Positions 8,216 through 16,991 of a stretch of 64,000 nucleotides of DNA are shown piece by piece. The notes beneath the pieces are model-generated. The model was not told the origin of the DNA. It worked only from the letters and a program-made list of their open reading frames with translations, and made no database searches. Origin of the DNA: Natronospira elongata (GTDB taxonomy: Bacteria > Pseudomonadota > Gammaproteobacteria > Natronospirales > Natronospiraceae); assembly GCF_034931365.1 (NCBI RefSeq), contig NZ_JAYGII010000013.1, forward strand, positions 17,334 to 81,333. The letters run 5' to 3'. Made by a program: the position numbers and the translations under genes. The stretch's first letter is position 1. Every line of letters begins with the position of its first letter.

Positions 8216-10612
8216 ATGCCGTCTGAAACCGCATTGACGCCCGAGGAACTCTACCGTGCCTGCGATCCGGCCAGCCTGGATTTCGAGAGCACTGAGGAGT
8301 TGGATAACCCCGAGGGGGTGATTGGTCAGAAACGGGCCATTGATGCCCTGTCCTTCGGCGCCGGTATCGGCAGCCGGGGTTACAACATCTTTGTACTCGG
8401 ACCCAATGGCGTGGGCAAGAAAACCGTGGTTCGCAAGTTTCTTGCCGAGAAGGCGGCCGCCGCCCTGGTCCCGCCGGACTGGTGCCATGCCCATAATTTC
8501 AAGGACGAGAACCGGCCGCGTCTGATGCGGTTCGAGCCCGGCCAGGGTGCGGCCTGCCGTCGGGACATGGATCGCATCCTGGAGCGTCTGAAGACCGTAT
8601 TGCCGGCCTCCTTCGAGAGTGAGGACTATCAGGGGCGATTGCAGCGAATCAAGCAGGATTTTCAAAAGCGACAGCAGGAAGCGGTCAAGCTCATCGAAGA
8701 TGAGGCCGAAGAGTATGACATTGCCCTGATCCAGACCGCCTCCGAAATGTCCTTTGCCCCGCGCAGCAAGGGCGAGGTCATGGAGCCGGAACAGTTTCAC
8801 AGTCTGCCCAAGGCCGAGCGGGATCGTTTCGAGGAGCGAATCGAGGAATTACAGGACAAGCTGCAGGTAGTCGCCGGCCAGTTTCCCAAGTGGCGTACCG
8901 AAATGCAGGAGCGGGTGCGGGAGCTGAATGAGCAGACCATCCGCGAAGCCAGCGAGGCCTTTCTTGAGGATGTGGAACGCAGTTATCCGGAGCACGAGGC
9001 CCTGGGGCAGCACCTCAAGGCCGTGGGTGATGATCTGGTGGAACATCAGGCCATCATTGCCCGCCTCGGTGATGAAGAGGACCCGGACAGTCGGGCGGCC
9101 TTCGAACATCTGTTCACCCGCTATCGACTGATGGTGCTGGTGGATAACAGTGAGCAGGAAGGCGCGCCGGTTGTCTATCACGATTTCCCCACCTATCAGC
9201 ATCTCATTGGTCGGGTGGAACACAAGGTCCGTCAGGGTGCCCTGGTGACGGATTTCTCACTGGTTCGGCCTGGTGCCCTGCACCGGGCCAATGGCGGGTA
9301 TCTGATCCTCGATGCGGAGAAAGTGCTGAGTCAGCCCTTTGCCTGGGAAAGCCTCAAGCGGGCACTGTATGCGCGCCAGGTGCGGATCGAATCCCTTGAA
9401 CAGATGTATTCCTCGGTGAGCACGGTCTCCCTGGAGCCCGAGCCCATGCCTCTGGACATCAAGGTTCTGCTCCTCGGCGACCGATACACCTATTACCTGC
9501 TAGCCGAGCATGACCCGGAATTCTGTGAGCTGTTCAAGGTGCAGGCGGATTTCGAGGACGATCTGCCCCGGGGAGAGGGCCAGGACATGGCCCATGCCCG
9601 CCTGATTGCCTCCATCGTGCAGCGGGAAGAGCTGCTGCCCCTGAAAGCCCCGGCCGTCGCCAGGGTGATCGAGTACGGCAGCCGTCTGGCCGAGGACAAG
9701 GAGCGGATGTCTGCCCACGCCGGGCGAATCGCGGACCTGCTGCGGGAGGCGGACCACTGGGCGCGCCAGGCCGGGTCGGACCAGATTCGAGTGGCGGATA
9801 TACAGGCCACCATCGATCAGCAGGATTACCGGGCCCGCCGCCTGGAAGAGCGCATGGACCGGGAGATCCAGCGGGAAACCATGCTGCTCTCCACCAGTGG
9901 AACGGCCCTGGGTCAGGTCAATGCCCTGACCGTCACTCACCTGGGCAGCTTCGCCTTTGGCCGTCCGGCCCGGGTCACCGCGACCACGCGGTTGGGCTCC
10001 GGCCAATTGGTGGACATTGAGCGCGAGGTGGAACTGGGCGGCCCCATCCACTCCAAGGGCGTTCTGATTTTGTCCGGTTATCTGGGAGTTAGCTATGCCC
10101 GTGAGCGGAGTCTTTCCGTCAACGCCACCCTGGTTTTCGAGCAGGGCTATGGCGAAGTGGATGGCGACTCGGCTTCCCTGGCCGAGCTGTGCGCCCTGTT
10201 GTCCGATCTGTCCGGCGTGCCCATCCGCCAATCGCTTGCGGTGACCGGTGCGGTCAACCAGAAAGGTCAGGTGCAGGCGATCGGCGGGGTCAATGAAAAG
10301 GTGGAAGGTTTTTTCAAGGTCTGCCAACTGCGTGGCCTCAACGGCAAGCAGGGCGTCATTATCCCCCGTGCCAATATGGGCGATCTGATGCTCGATCATC
10401 GAGTAAGAAAGGCAGTAAGCGACGGCCTGTTCAGAGTTTATGCCGTGGATCATGTGGATCAGGCCCTGGGCCTGCTCACCGGCCGGCGGCCCGGCCGCCG
10501 GCGTCGGGATGGCAGTTATCCGCCGAGCACGGTCAATGGCCGGGTTGAGCACACCTTGATCCGCTACGCTAAACTCAAGCAGGAGGAGGAAGGAGAGGGC
10601 GGTGATGAATAA
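8216..10612 (+). CDS. Lon-family ATP-dependent serine protease (YcbZ/AsrA-like)
   Basis: A 798-residue soluble protease of the group related to E. coli YcbZ and Pseudomonas AsrA, distinct from classical LonA. The ATG at 8216 follows AAGGGGGAAAG. Walker A is GPNGVGKKT at residues ~62-70; a long helical insertion occupies ~130-290; the Lon proteolytic domain has the catalytic Ser in GDSAS (~651) and the catalytic Lys in NEKVEG (~693), both intact. It should degrade misfolded or specific proteins in the cytoplasm using ATP. Its stop overlaps the start of the next lipoprotein gene, so the two are co-translated. The AAA module is unusually diverged from LonA, as is normal for this group. Confidence 0.92.
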   Translation: MPSETALTPEELYRACDPASLDFESTEELDNPEGVIGQKRAIDALSFGAGIGSRGYNIFVLGPNGVGKKTVVRKFLAEKAAAALVPPDWCHAHNFKDENRPRLMRFEPGQGAACRRDMDRILERLKTVLPASFESEDYQGRLQRIKQDFQKRQQEAVKLIEDEAEEYDIALIQTASEMSFAPRSKGEVMEPEQFHSLPKAERDRFEERIEELQDKLQVVAGQFPKWRTEMQERVRELNEQTIREASEAFLEDVERSYPEHEALGQHLKAVGDDLVEHQAIIARLGDEEDPDSRAAFEHLFTRYRLMVLVDNSEQEGAPVVYHDFPTYQHLIGRVEHKVRQGALVTDFSLVRPGALHRANGGYLILDAEKVLSQPFAWESLKRALYARQVRIESLEQMYSSVSTVSLEPEPMPLDIKVLLLGDRYTYYLLAEHDPEFCELFKVQADFEDDLPRGEGQDMAHARLIASIVQREELLPLKAPAVARVIEYGSRLAEDKERMSAHAGRIADLLREADHWARQAGSDQIRVADIQATIDQQDYRARRLEERMDREIQRETMLLSTSGTALGQVNALTVTHLGSFAFGRPARVTATTRLGSGQLVDIEREVELGGPIHSKGVLILSGYLGVSYARERSLSVNATLVFEQGYGEVDGDSASLAELCALLSDLSGVPIRQSLAVTGAVNQKGQVQAIGGVNEKVEGFFKVCQLRGLNGKQGVIIPRANMGDLMLDHRVRKAVSDGLFRVYAVDHVDQALGLLTGRRPGRRRRDGSYPPSTVNGRVEHTLIRYAKLKQEEEGEGGDE

Positions 10613-11078
10613 CAGAAAGCTGCTTGGCCTGATGCTTCTGACGCTTTGGCTGCTGGGGAGCTGTGCCCACCTGGAACGGGTGGTGAAGGCGCCGGAAGTC
10701 GCCCTGAAGGAACTGCGGCTGGAGTCGGTGAGCCTCAGCCGGCAGCGCATTGCCGTGGTCATGGACGTCACCAACACCAATGCCTTCCGCCTGCCGGTGC
10801 GTGAGATAGCCTATGATCTTCAACTGATGGATACCCCGCTGGCCAGCGGGGTCATGGATGAGGGCATCAGCCTGCCGGCGGGGGCGACCGAGACGGTTAC
10901 CCTGTCGCTGGAAACGGATTTGATCAGTACCAGTCGGGGGCTGCTGGATTGGTTGAGGGACCCGGGCGAAGAAATTGCTTATCGGGTGGAAGGGCATATC
11001 TTGCCGGATATGGGACTGTCCGATCGCCTGCCCTATCGCCACAGTGGTACAGTGAAAGTCCAGATGCCCTTCCTATGA
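10605..11078 (+). CDS. LEA type 2 (WHy-domain) lipoprotein
   Basis: A 157-residue lipoprotein. The signal LLTLWLLGSCAHLE has a lipobox (LGSC), and the rest matches the LEA14/WHy fold, with the repeated pattern of strands around VVMDVTNTNAFRLPVREIAYDLQLMD. Proteins of this type are found in many Gammaproteobacteria and in stress contexts, with no defined biochemical role. The start overlaps the last codons of the Lon-like protease gene (stop at 10612) and has a very strong purine-rich ribosome site (AGGAGGAGGAAGGAG). GTG at 10602 is an alternative start one codon upstream. Confidence 0.8.
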   Translation: MNNRKLLGLMLLTLWLLGSCAHLERVVKAPEVALKELRLESVSLSRQRIAVVMDVTNTNAFRLPVREIAYDLQLMDTPLASGVMDEGISLPAGATETVTLSLETDLISTSRGLLDWLRDPGEEIAYRVEGHILPDMGLSDRLPYRHSGTVKVQMPFL

Positions 11079-11148
11079 CAACCATGGGGTGGATTGAAGG
11101 GATGGTGGGGCAACCCACTGGCCAGGGATTGCAACTCGAGGAATGGTA

Positions 11149-12213
11149 ATGTCGACGCAAAGCTTCAAGGGACGGGGCAAAGCGGGCCCGGGCGAGATTG
11201 AACCGCCCCTGGCCAGTCATGGGGCTGGATCTTTCGTCAGCCAGTATCCGTCTTACCTGCTGCAGGCCCTGTGGCAGCATTACCCCGATAACCTTTTCCT
11301 GATTCGTGTGGTGCCGGCCGGCGGTTTTCTGATTGAGGCCGTCAATCCAGCACTGTCCGAGCGCTTTGGTCTTGACCCCGAAGCCCTGGAAGGCCGTACG
11401 CTGGAAGATATTCATGGTGAAGAGGTGGCCCGGGAAATCGCCGCCAATTATCGGGAATGTCTGCGCCGGCGGAGCATTCTTCGCTACGAGGAAAGCAGCC
11501 GCTCTCCCGTTGGTGGTGGCGAGATATTCGAAACCAGTTTGACTCCCATCGAAGACGAGCAAGGCCAGATTACCCACCTGTTGGGTGTCAGCCGCGCCAT
11601 CACCCGTCTGCGCCGCGCAGAACAGGCCTTGCGCCAGAACAATTTCGAGCTGGCCTTCGAGCTGGAGCGCAAGCGCGAGGAACTGACCGGCCTGCGTGAA
11701 GCCCTGGGGCGTAATGCCATCCGCGATGAGGTCACCGGTGTTTATTCCCGGGATATCTTCACCGAACTGGCGGAACGGGAACTGCTGCGATGCCGCAACG
11801 GTGGTTGCAGCCGGGCATTGGTGATCTTCGAGCTTGAGAATTATTCCGAGATCAAGGACCGCTTCGGTGAAATGGCGGCGGATGCCATGCTGGGCACCGT
11901 GGTCAGCGCGGCCAGCGAGAGTCTGCGGGAAGAGGAGTTGCTGGGGCGTTGCAGCGGCTCCCGTTTCATTGCCCTGTTGCACCGCGAGCCGGCGGCCTGT
12001 GAGGATTGGGCGCGGGAGCTGGTGGATGGTACCGCTGCCCTTCACCCGGATTGGCGTGGTCAGGCTGTGCCCTTGACCCTGCGCCTGGGTGGTTGTCTGT
12101 GGGCCGGAGTCGGCGCGGCTTCCATGGAGCGCATGAGCAATCTGGCGGTCTCGGCCCTTGAAAAGTCCCTGGTGTCCGGGGTTGCCTGGGAGCAGCTAGC
12201 AGCTAGCAGCTAG
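11149..12213 (+). CDS. PAS domain protein with degenerate GGDEF domain
   Basis: A 354-residue cytoplasmic protein. Residues ~40-165 form a PAS domain (DNLFLIRVVPAGGFLIEAVNPALSE then a PAC-like tail ITHLLGVSRAITRL), followed by a coiled-coil linker (~165-195) and a GGDEF-fold domain starting at DEVTGVYSRDIF. The active-site loop that would read GGDEF reads SGSRF (in LLGRCSGSRFIALL), so diguanylate cyclase activity is very unlikely; it may act as a sensor or partner protein. ATG at 11149 was preferred over 11143 because GAGGA ends 6 bases before it. The final codons lie in a 7-base tandem repeat. Confidence 0.8.
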   Translation: MSTQSFKGRGKAGPGEIEPPLASHGAGSFVSQYPSYLLQALWQHYPDNLFLIRVVPAGGFLIEAVNPALSERFGLDPEALEGRTLEDIHGEEVAREIAANYRECLRRRSILRYEESSRSPVGGGEIFETSLTPIEDEQGQITHLLGVSRAITRLRRAEQALRQNNFELAFELERKREELTGLREALGRNAIRDEVTGVYSRDIFTELAERELLRCRNGGCSRALVIFELENYSEIKDRFGEMAADAMLGTVVSAASESLREEELLGRCSGSRFIALLHREPAACEDWARELVDGTAALHPDWRGQAVPLTLRLGGCLWAGVGAASMERMSNLAVSALEKSLVSGVAWEQLAASS

Positions 12214-12220
12214 CAGCTTG
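12193..12220 (+). repeat. Four-copy 7-bp tandem repeat (CAGCTAG) spanning the stop codon
   Basis: Three exact copies of CAGCTAG and a fourth copy CAGCTTG follow one another. Each exact copy contains TAG, and because the unit is 7 bases the three TAGs fall in three different frames, so any frame entering the repeat terminates. The in-frame stop of the PAS-GGDEF gene is the third TAG (12211-12213). Confidence 0.9.
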
Positions 12221-12246
12221 ACCCGGAATGCTCCGTCCCCCGAAAT

Positions 12247-13308
12247 CTAGCGCAATTGAACACCGAGCCCCGGCAGACTCAGGGGTGTAAGCCAGCCATC
12301 CTTGAGTTCAAAGCCGCCTTCGGCCGGGTCCTCGGCCAGGTCCAGGTGGCCGTCCAGGTCAAGGTAGCGGGTTGCCGGACAGGCCAGGGCGGCATGCAGG
12401 GCGGCGGCGATGCTGATCCGTGACTCGTCCATGCAGCCCCACATGAGTTCCACTCCCGCCAGCTCGGCGATATCGGCAATCCGCCGGGCCGGCCCCAGGC
12501 CACCGCACTTCATCAGCTTGATATTGAACACCCCGCAGGCGGGTGGAGCAGCCGCCAGATTCAGGGCATCGTCCGGCGACAGCAGGCTCTCATCCGCCGC
12601 CACTCGCTGGCGCAAGGTTCTGGAAAGGGAGCGCATGTTCTCGCTTACCGGCAGGGGCTGTTCCACGAACTCCAGGCCATAGTCCTTCGTGTCTCGAACG
12701 AATTCCCACAGGGCCTTGGCGGTATAGCCCTGATTGGGGTCCACCCGAATCTGAATGTCATCACCGAGCTGGGTTCGCAGGGCGCGGATGCGCTCGATGT
12801 CCTCTTCCAGATCCTGGCCCGTCTTGACCTTGAGGTGGCGAAAGCCTCGATCGATGTATTCCCGGGCCTCGTCGAGCGTCTCGTCCACGCCCATGATGCC
12901 GATGGTGATGGAGGTTGGCAGGGAGTGCTGGGCCCGGCCAAGGACATCCACTAATGGTCGCTCCAGTTGTTGAGCGAGCAGATCATGCAAGGCCATGTCC
13001 AGCGCCGCCCGCTGTGCGGGCGTATCCGGGAAATGTCCCTGCAGTTCCCGCAACAGTCGCGGCAGGTCGGCGACCGGCTGTCCCACCAGCCAGTCCAGTC
13101 CGGCCGGATCCAGGGCGGCTTCGCAATCATCCAGGGTTTCGCCGGTGACATGGTGTTCGGGGGCGGCACAGCCCAGGCCGGGTTGACCACGATCCGGGAT
13201 CAGGCGGACGAAGCAGTTGCCAACACTGTCGGTGCGTCGGAAGGCGATTTCATAGGGGCGGGTGAGGGCGATCTCCCGCCGCCAGGTTTCCACACGAGCG
13301 ATTTTCAT
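12247..13308 (-). CDS. dgcA: N-acetyl-D-glutamate racemase DgcA (dipeptide-epimerase-like, enolase superfamily)
   Basis: A 353-residue enolase-superfamily enzyme of the Ala-Glu epimerase subgroup. Motifs in order: the capping domain (residues 1-115), the catalytic Lys in HLKVKTG (KxK), metal ligands Asp in IRVDPNQGY, Glu in EFVEQPLP and Asp in VAADESL, then the second catalytic Lys in FNIKLMKCGG. Start at 13308 gives MKIARVETW, the normal family N-terminus; the frame is open further upstream but overlaps dgcN. It lies 16 bases after a DUF1611 gene. That pair was reported in marine bacteria as DgcN/DgcA, which degrade D-glutamate through N-acetyl-D-glutamate. Without that neighbour I would have called it L-Ala-D/L-Glu epimerase. 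Confidence 0.82.
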   Translation of the reverse strand: MKIARVETWRREIALTRPYEIAFRRTDSVGNCFVRLIPDRGQPGLGCAAPEHHVTGETLDDCEAALDPAGLDWLVGQPVADLPRLLRELQGHFPDTPAQRAALDMALHDLLAQQLERPLVDVLGRAQHSLPTSITIGIMGVDETLDEAREYIDRGFRHLKVKTGQDLEEDIERIRALRTQLGDDIQIRVDPNQGYTAKALWEFVRDTKDYGLEFVEQPLPVSENMRSLSRTLRQRVAADESLLSPDDALNLAAAPPACGVFNIKLMKCGGLGPARRIADIAELAGVELMWGCMDESRISIAAALHAALACPATRYLDLDGHLDLAEDPAEGGFELKDGWLTPLSLPGLGVQLR

Positions 13309-13324
13309 GCTGACCACCTCTGCT

Positions 13325-14392
13325 TCATGCGCTGGTCTTGTTCGCCATCCGGGTTTCAATGGCCACAAGGACCGGATCGACAGGCTCATCAAGGGGGCTG
13401 ACAACCGGGATATCCAGTGTCTCGCGCAGCCGAGTGCGCTCATTGGCCACGACCGCATTCTCGGGCGAGCCATGCAGGGTCACGGCAATGGTTTCCACAC
13501 CGTAATGACGAATCAGGGCGATTTCGTCTTCCACTGTCGGCAGGCGATAGCCGCGAGACTCCAGGCCATCAAAATGGCTTCTGGCCGGGTCATGCTGCAG
13601 GACCACGGCATCGGCAGCCCCCGACAGCAGGAACTCCGCCCCGCAGGGTCCGCTGGGATTGCGCAGGGACGATTGACCTTCCAGCAGCATCACATCGGGG
13701 CCCAGTTCATGGGCGCAGCGCAGGATGGCGTGTTCCAGTTCACCGCTGACATAGTCATTGGGCGTGGCATCAAAAATGAAACCATAGCGTCCCCCCTGCA
13801 GCCAGCCGGTCTGGCCGGTGTAGATCATCTCGGCCCGATAGCCACGGTCACGCAGGCCCTGCACCAGGATCCGGCTGGTGGTTCGCTTGCCAATGGCGCA
13901 GTCCATGCCGAGCACGGCAATGCGGGGAATGGCCACATTGCCGACTTCGCCGCTCCAGAAGTGCAGTTCCTCGGTGGGGGGTGGGCGGCGCAGGTCAATG
14001 ATGCGTACATGGTTCTCCCGCGCAGCCCGCGACAGCACCGGGTCGCTGCCGGCCCAGTCATGCAGGCCGCTGACCAGATTGAGACCGGCCTCCAGGGCGC
14101 GCAGCGCGGCGGCATGCAATTCCTCGTTGAAACGGCCACCGTGGGGGGCGACACCGAGTACGCACCACTTGGGGCGGTCGTTGCCGGCAGACAGCGCCTC
14201 CTCCACCGAGGCCACCACCGGGATGTTCCGGTGCCGGCCGTCAAGCAGTTCCCCGGCGTCGTGACCCGCCGCCAGCGGGTCCACCACGGCAGTTACCTGG
14301 AATCGGTCGCTGCCACGAATGAGGCCATGGGCTACCTTGCCATTGGCCGTCCGATATTCCCGGTTGGCCAGAACGATTGCCTTATCCTGCAT
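13325..14392 (-). CDS. dgcN: D-glutamate N-acetyltransferase DgcN (DUF1611)
   Basis: A 355-residue protein of family DUF1611, with an N-terminal Rossmann-like domain (to ~125) and a C-terminal P-loop-like domain containing VLGMDCAIGKRTTS. Other conserved stretches are MIYTGQTGW, LLEGQSSLRNP and VLQHDP. Described DgcN proteins acetylate D-glutamate so that DgcA can racemise it to N-acetyl-L-glutamate. The substrate could come from murein turnover or environmental D-amino acids. AAGGAGA precedes the ATG. It is the first gene of a two-gene operon and is divergent from nadD. Function is transferred from the reported marine system, not demonstrated here. Confidence 0.8.
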   Translation of the reverse strand: MQDKAIVLANREYRTANGKVAHGLIRGSDRFQVTAVVDPLAAGHDAGELLDGRHRNIPVVASVEEALSAGNDRPKWCVLGVAPHGGRFNEELHAAALRALEAGLNLVSGLHDWAGSDPVLSRAARENHVRIIDLRRPPPTEELHFWSGEVGNVAIPRIAVLGMDCAIGKRTTSRILVQGLRDRGYRAEMIYTGQTGWLQGGRYGFIFDATPNDYVSGELEHAILRCAHELGPDVMLLEGQSSLRNPSGPCGAEFLLSGAADAVVLQHDPARSHFDGLESRGYRLPTVEDEIALIRHYGVETIAVTLHGSPENAVVANERTRLRETLDIPVVSPLDEPVDPVLVAIETRMANKTSA

Positions 14393-14535
14393 GAGCGGTC
14401 TCCTTGATCCGACCGCGCCATTTTACAGTCTGTCTCGAAGGTGGCGAGGGGAAATCGATTGATCCACCGTGGCTTATTGCGAGAAAATATGGCCATGAAG
14501 CGTCATTTCACTTTATCGGGTGCGGGAGCGGCTGC

Positions 14536-15240
14536 TTGAGCCTGGGCCACTCAGAACTCGCGCCCATCGGATTGTTCGGTGGGACCTTCGATCCCATCCA
14601 TCACGGTCATTTGCGCCCGGCCCTGGAACTCTACGAGATCCTGGGGCTGGCCGAGGTGCGCCTGCTGCCCTGCGCCGATCCACCCCACCGGGGCCGTCCT
14701 CTGGCACCCGCCCCCTTTCGCCTGGAAATGGCCCAGGCGGCGGTGCACGACCAGCCGGGGCTGGTGGTGGATGACCGGGAAATGCGCCGGCCGGGGCCGT
14801 CCTATACCCGGGACACGCTGGAATCCTTCCGGGCCGAGTTTGGTGAACATCGCTCCCTGCTGCTGATTCTCGGCAGCGATGCCTTCCTGGGGTTGCCCAA
14901 GTGGCATCGCTGGGAAGGACTACTGGAGCTGGCTCATATCGTGGTGGCCCATCGGCCGGGCTGGGCCCTGAAGCCCGGCGCGGTGCTCGGCGATGTCATG
15001 GCGCGCCGGGAAACCGACAATGCGGAAGACCTGCATCGCCTGCCGGCCGGGCGGATCTATCGCCAGCAGGTCACCCAACTGGAGATTTCCTCCACCACCA
15101 TTCGGGAAATCCTGGACCGGGGGGGATCGGTGCGTTATCTGACGCCGGACCCGGTGGTGAGAATGGTTGAGGGCAGCCCGCATTACTTCAGTACCCCGGC
15201 TCGGTCCGTTGCCCGCGTGACGCGGGAAGGAGGCATGTAA
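14536..15240 (+). CDS. nadD: Nicotinate-nucleotide adenylyltransferase
   Basis: Converts nicotinate mononucleotide and ATP to deamido-NAD in NAD synthesis. The nucleotidyltransferase motif GLFGGTFDPIHHGHL lies at residues ~13-27 and the C-terminal ISSTTIRE motif is intact. The start appears to be TTG at 14536, with GGGAG (14524-14528) 7 bases upstream; this gives 234 residues, close to the family's ~215. The only other in-frame start, TTG at 14404, would add 44 unrelated residues. The gene leads the run nadD-rsfS-rlmH-maf-rng-yhdP that is common in Gammaproteobacteria. Confidence 0.93.
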   Translation: MSLGHSELAPIGLFGGTFDPIHHGHLRPALELYEILGLAEVRLLPCADPPHRGRPLAPAPFRLEMAQAAVHDQPGLVVDDREMRRPGPSYTRDTLESFRAEFGEHRSLLLILGSDAFLGLPKWHRWEGLLELAHIVVAHRPGWALKPGAVLGDVMARRETDNAEDLHRLPAGRIYRQQVTQLEISSTTIREILDRGGSVRYLTPDPVVRMVEGSPHYFSTPARSVARVTREGGM

Positions 15241-15244
15241 GATC

Positions 15245-15667
15245 GTGACTGCAGAAAAGCAGGAAAAGCTCACCGGCGAGGCATTGAATCGCTGGATCGT
15301 GGACGCCCTGGAAGACATCAAGGCCCGTGACATCACGGTGCTGGATGTCCGACAGATCACCCCCATCCTGGATACCATCATCATCGCTTCGGGTACCTCC
15401 AGCCGCCATGTGGCCTCGGTGGCCGAGCACCTGGTGCGGGCGGTGAAAAAAGCCGGCATGAAACCCGCGGGGGTGGAAGGCGAACCCGGCTCGGACTGGG
15501 TGCTGGTGGATCTCGGCGAAGCCGTCGTGCATGTCATGCACCCGGAATCCCGGGCCTTCTACAACCTTGAAAAGCTGTGGAGCCTGGATGACCAGGACGA
15601 GGCCGGCCGCGATGCCCGTGCCCGGGTTGCCGGCGGTGGCCGGCCGCCCTCCATGTCCGGCGGTTGA
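15245..15667 (+). CDS. rsfS: Ribosomal silencing factor RsfS
   Basis: A 140-residue factor that binds uL14 on the large ribosomal subunit and blocks subunit joining in nutrient limitation. The core LDVRQITPILDTIIIASGTSS..HV..V and the WVLVDLGEAVVHVMHPESRAFYNLEKLW end are diagnostic. GTG start at 15245 uses AAGGAGG at the end of nadD. About 25 Pro/Gly/Arg-rich residues after LWSLDD extend beyond the usual length. Confidence 0.95.
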   Translation: MTAEKQEKLTGEALNRWIVDALEDIKARDITVLDVRQITPILDTIIIASGTSSRHVASVAEHLVRAVKKAGMKPAGVEGEPGSDWVLVDLGEAVVHVMHPESRAFYNLEKLWSLDDQDEAGRDARARVAGGGRPPSMSGG

Positions 15668-15676
15668 GGCCCGAAT

Positions 15677-16144
15677 ATGCGCATCCGCTTGCTCGCCGTG
15701 GGCCAGCGCCAGCCGGCGTGGATCAATGACGGCTTCCGGGAATATGCTCGCCGCCTGCCCCATGAATGCCGCCTGCAGCTCAAGGAAATCACCCCGGGCC
15801 GCCGTGGCAGCGGCCGCACCGCTGACGGCGCCAGGGCCGAGGAGGCCGAGCGCATCCTCAAGACCGTCGGCGACGATCGCCTCGTCGCCCTGGACGAGCG
15901 AGGCAAGTCGGTGGACACCCTGAAACTGTCGGGTTGGCTCGGCGACTGGTTGATGGATGGCCGCGACCTGTCCTTGGTCATCGGCGGCGCCGACGGCCTG
16001 GATGCCAGCGTGCTGGAACGGGCTGATCGCCGCTGGAGTCTGTCACCATTGACCCTGCCCCATGGTCTGGTCCGGGTGATCGTGGCCGAGCAACTCTACC
16101 GCGCCTGGTCCGTGCGCAGTGGTCATCCCTATCATCGCGCCTGA
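15677..16144 (+). CDS. rlmH: 23S rRNA (pseudouridine-1915-N3)-methyltransferase RlmH
   Basis: SPOUT-class enzyme of 155 residues that methylates pseudouridine 1915 in helix 69 of 23S rRNA. Diagnostic parts are MRIRLLAVGQRQPAWI, the SAM-binding knot FVIGG-like stretch LVIGGADGLDASVLERA, and the conserved C-terminal LPHGLVRVIVAEQLYRAW...HPYHRA. It starts 10 bases after rsfS, the usual neighbour, and is followed by maf. Confidence 0.96.
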   Translation: MRIRLLAVGQRQPAWINDGFREYARRLPHECRLQLKEITPGRRGSGRTADGARAEEAERILKTVGDDRLVALDERGKSVDTLKLSGWLGDWLMDGRDLSLVIGGADGLDASVLERADRRWSLSPLTLPHGLVRVIVAEQLYRAWSVRSGHPYHRA

Positions 16145-16148
16145 TCCC

Positions 16149-16730
16149 ATGCCCAGACTCATCCTCGCGTCCCAGTCACCCCGCCGCAAGGCACTGCTTG
16201 AGCAGCTCGGCCTCGACTTTCAGGTCATGCCGGCGGATATCGATGAAACCGTGACCCCGGGCGAGGGGCCTGGCGAGTTCGTGCGCCGCATGGCGAGGCA
16301 AAAGGCCGCCGCCATCCTCGCCCGCGAGCCCGGGGCCCTGGTGCTGGGTTCCGACACGGCCGTGGTGCTCGACGACCACATCATGGGCAAGCCCCGCGAC
16401 CAGGCGGATGGCGCCGCCATGCTGGCGCGGCTGTCGGGGCGCAGCCATCAGGTCTTCTCCGCCGTCGCCCTGGCCGGGCCGAATGGCGTCGAAGACCGGC
16501 TCAATATCAATGAAGTCCGCTTTCGCCCCATCACTCCGGCCGAGGCCGAGGCCTACTGGAACACCGGCGAGCCATCCGACAAGGCCGGCGGCTATGCCAT
16601 CCAGGGTCTGGGCGCGATCTTCGTCGAGCACCTGGCCGGCAGCTATTCCGGCGTCATGGGCTTGCCCCTGTTTGAAACGGCAGCGCTGCTGCAGGCTTCC
16701 AACCTGCCGATTCTCACGCCGCAGATTTAG
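16149..16730 (+). CDS. Maf-family nucleoside triphosphate pyrophosphatase (YhdE-type)
   Basis: A 193-residue house-cleaning pyrophosphatase for non-canonical nucleotides such as dTTP/UTP analogues. The family signature ASQSPRRKALLEQLG is at residues 6-20; the catalytic Asp and Glu/Lys patches are in VLGSDTAVVLDD, GKPRDQADGAAML and EPSDKAGGYAIQGLG. ATG at 16149 was chosen, 4 bases after the rlmH stop, and gives the normal length. Location before rng matches E. coli yhdE. Confidence 0.93.
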   Translation: MPRLILASQSPRRKALLEQLGLDFQVMPADIDETVTPGEGPGEFVRRMARQKAAAILAREPGALVLGSDTAVVLDDHIMGKPRDQADGAAMLARLSGRSHQVFSAVALAGPNGVEDRLNINEVRFRPITPAEAEAYWNTGEPSDKAGGYAIQGLGAIFVEHLAGSYSGVMGLPLFETAALLQASNLPILTPQI

Positions 16731-16991
16731 CGCTGAACTTGCCGTGCCCCCCCTCCTCTTGCTGTGAGATGCCCACTAGCTCTCAGTCGAGTAGTGCGCC
16801 AGGCCCCTGCGGGAGCCACCGGAACGAAGCCCCCCAACCCGAGGACTGGACCAGTGGTTCCAGAGTGGTGACCCGAACTTGCCGCGTTCTAGCTCTCCGA
16901 CTTTCAGTTCTGACGTCCCTCGCTGTGGCAAAATGCAGGGCTTGGCCCAAACACTGGCAATTCGGCACAGCCCCAGGAAAAAACCAGGCCC
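16731..16991. other. Intergenic region upstream of rng with short imperfect repeats
   Basis: These 261 bases separate maf from rng. GAACTTGCCG occurs at both ends (from 16737 and 16873), and TAGCTCTC occurs near 16778 and 16890. I find no convincing promoter, hairpin or gene; it looks like a small non-coding insertion in an otherwise tight operon. Confidence 0.4.

Noticed and set aside
16731..16991. Possible structured RNA or gene remnant upstream of rng
   Set aside because: Short imperfect repeats are present but no stable stem, promoter or coding frame could be supported.
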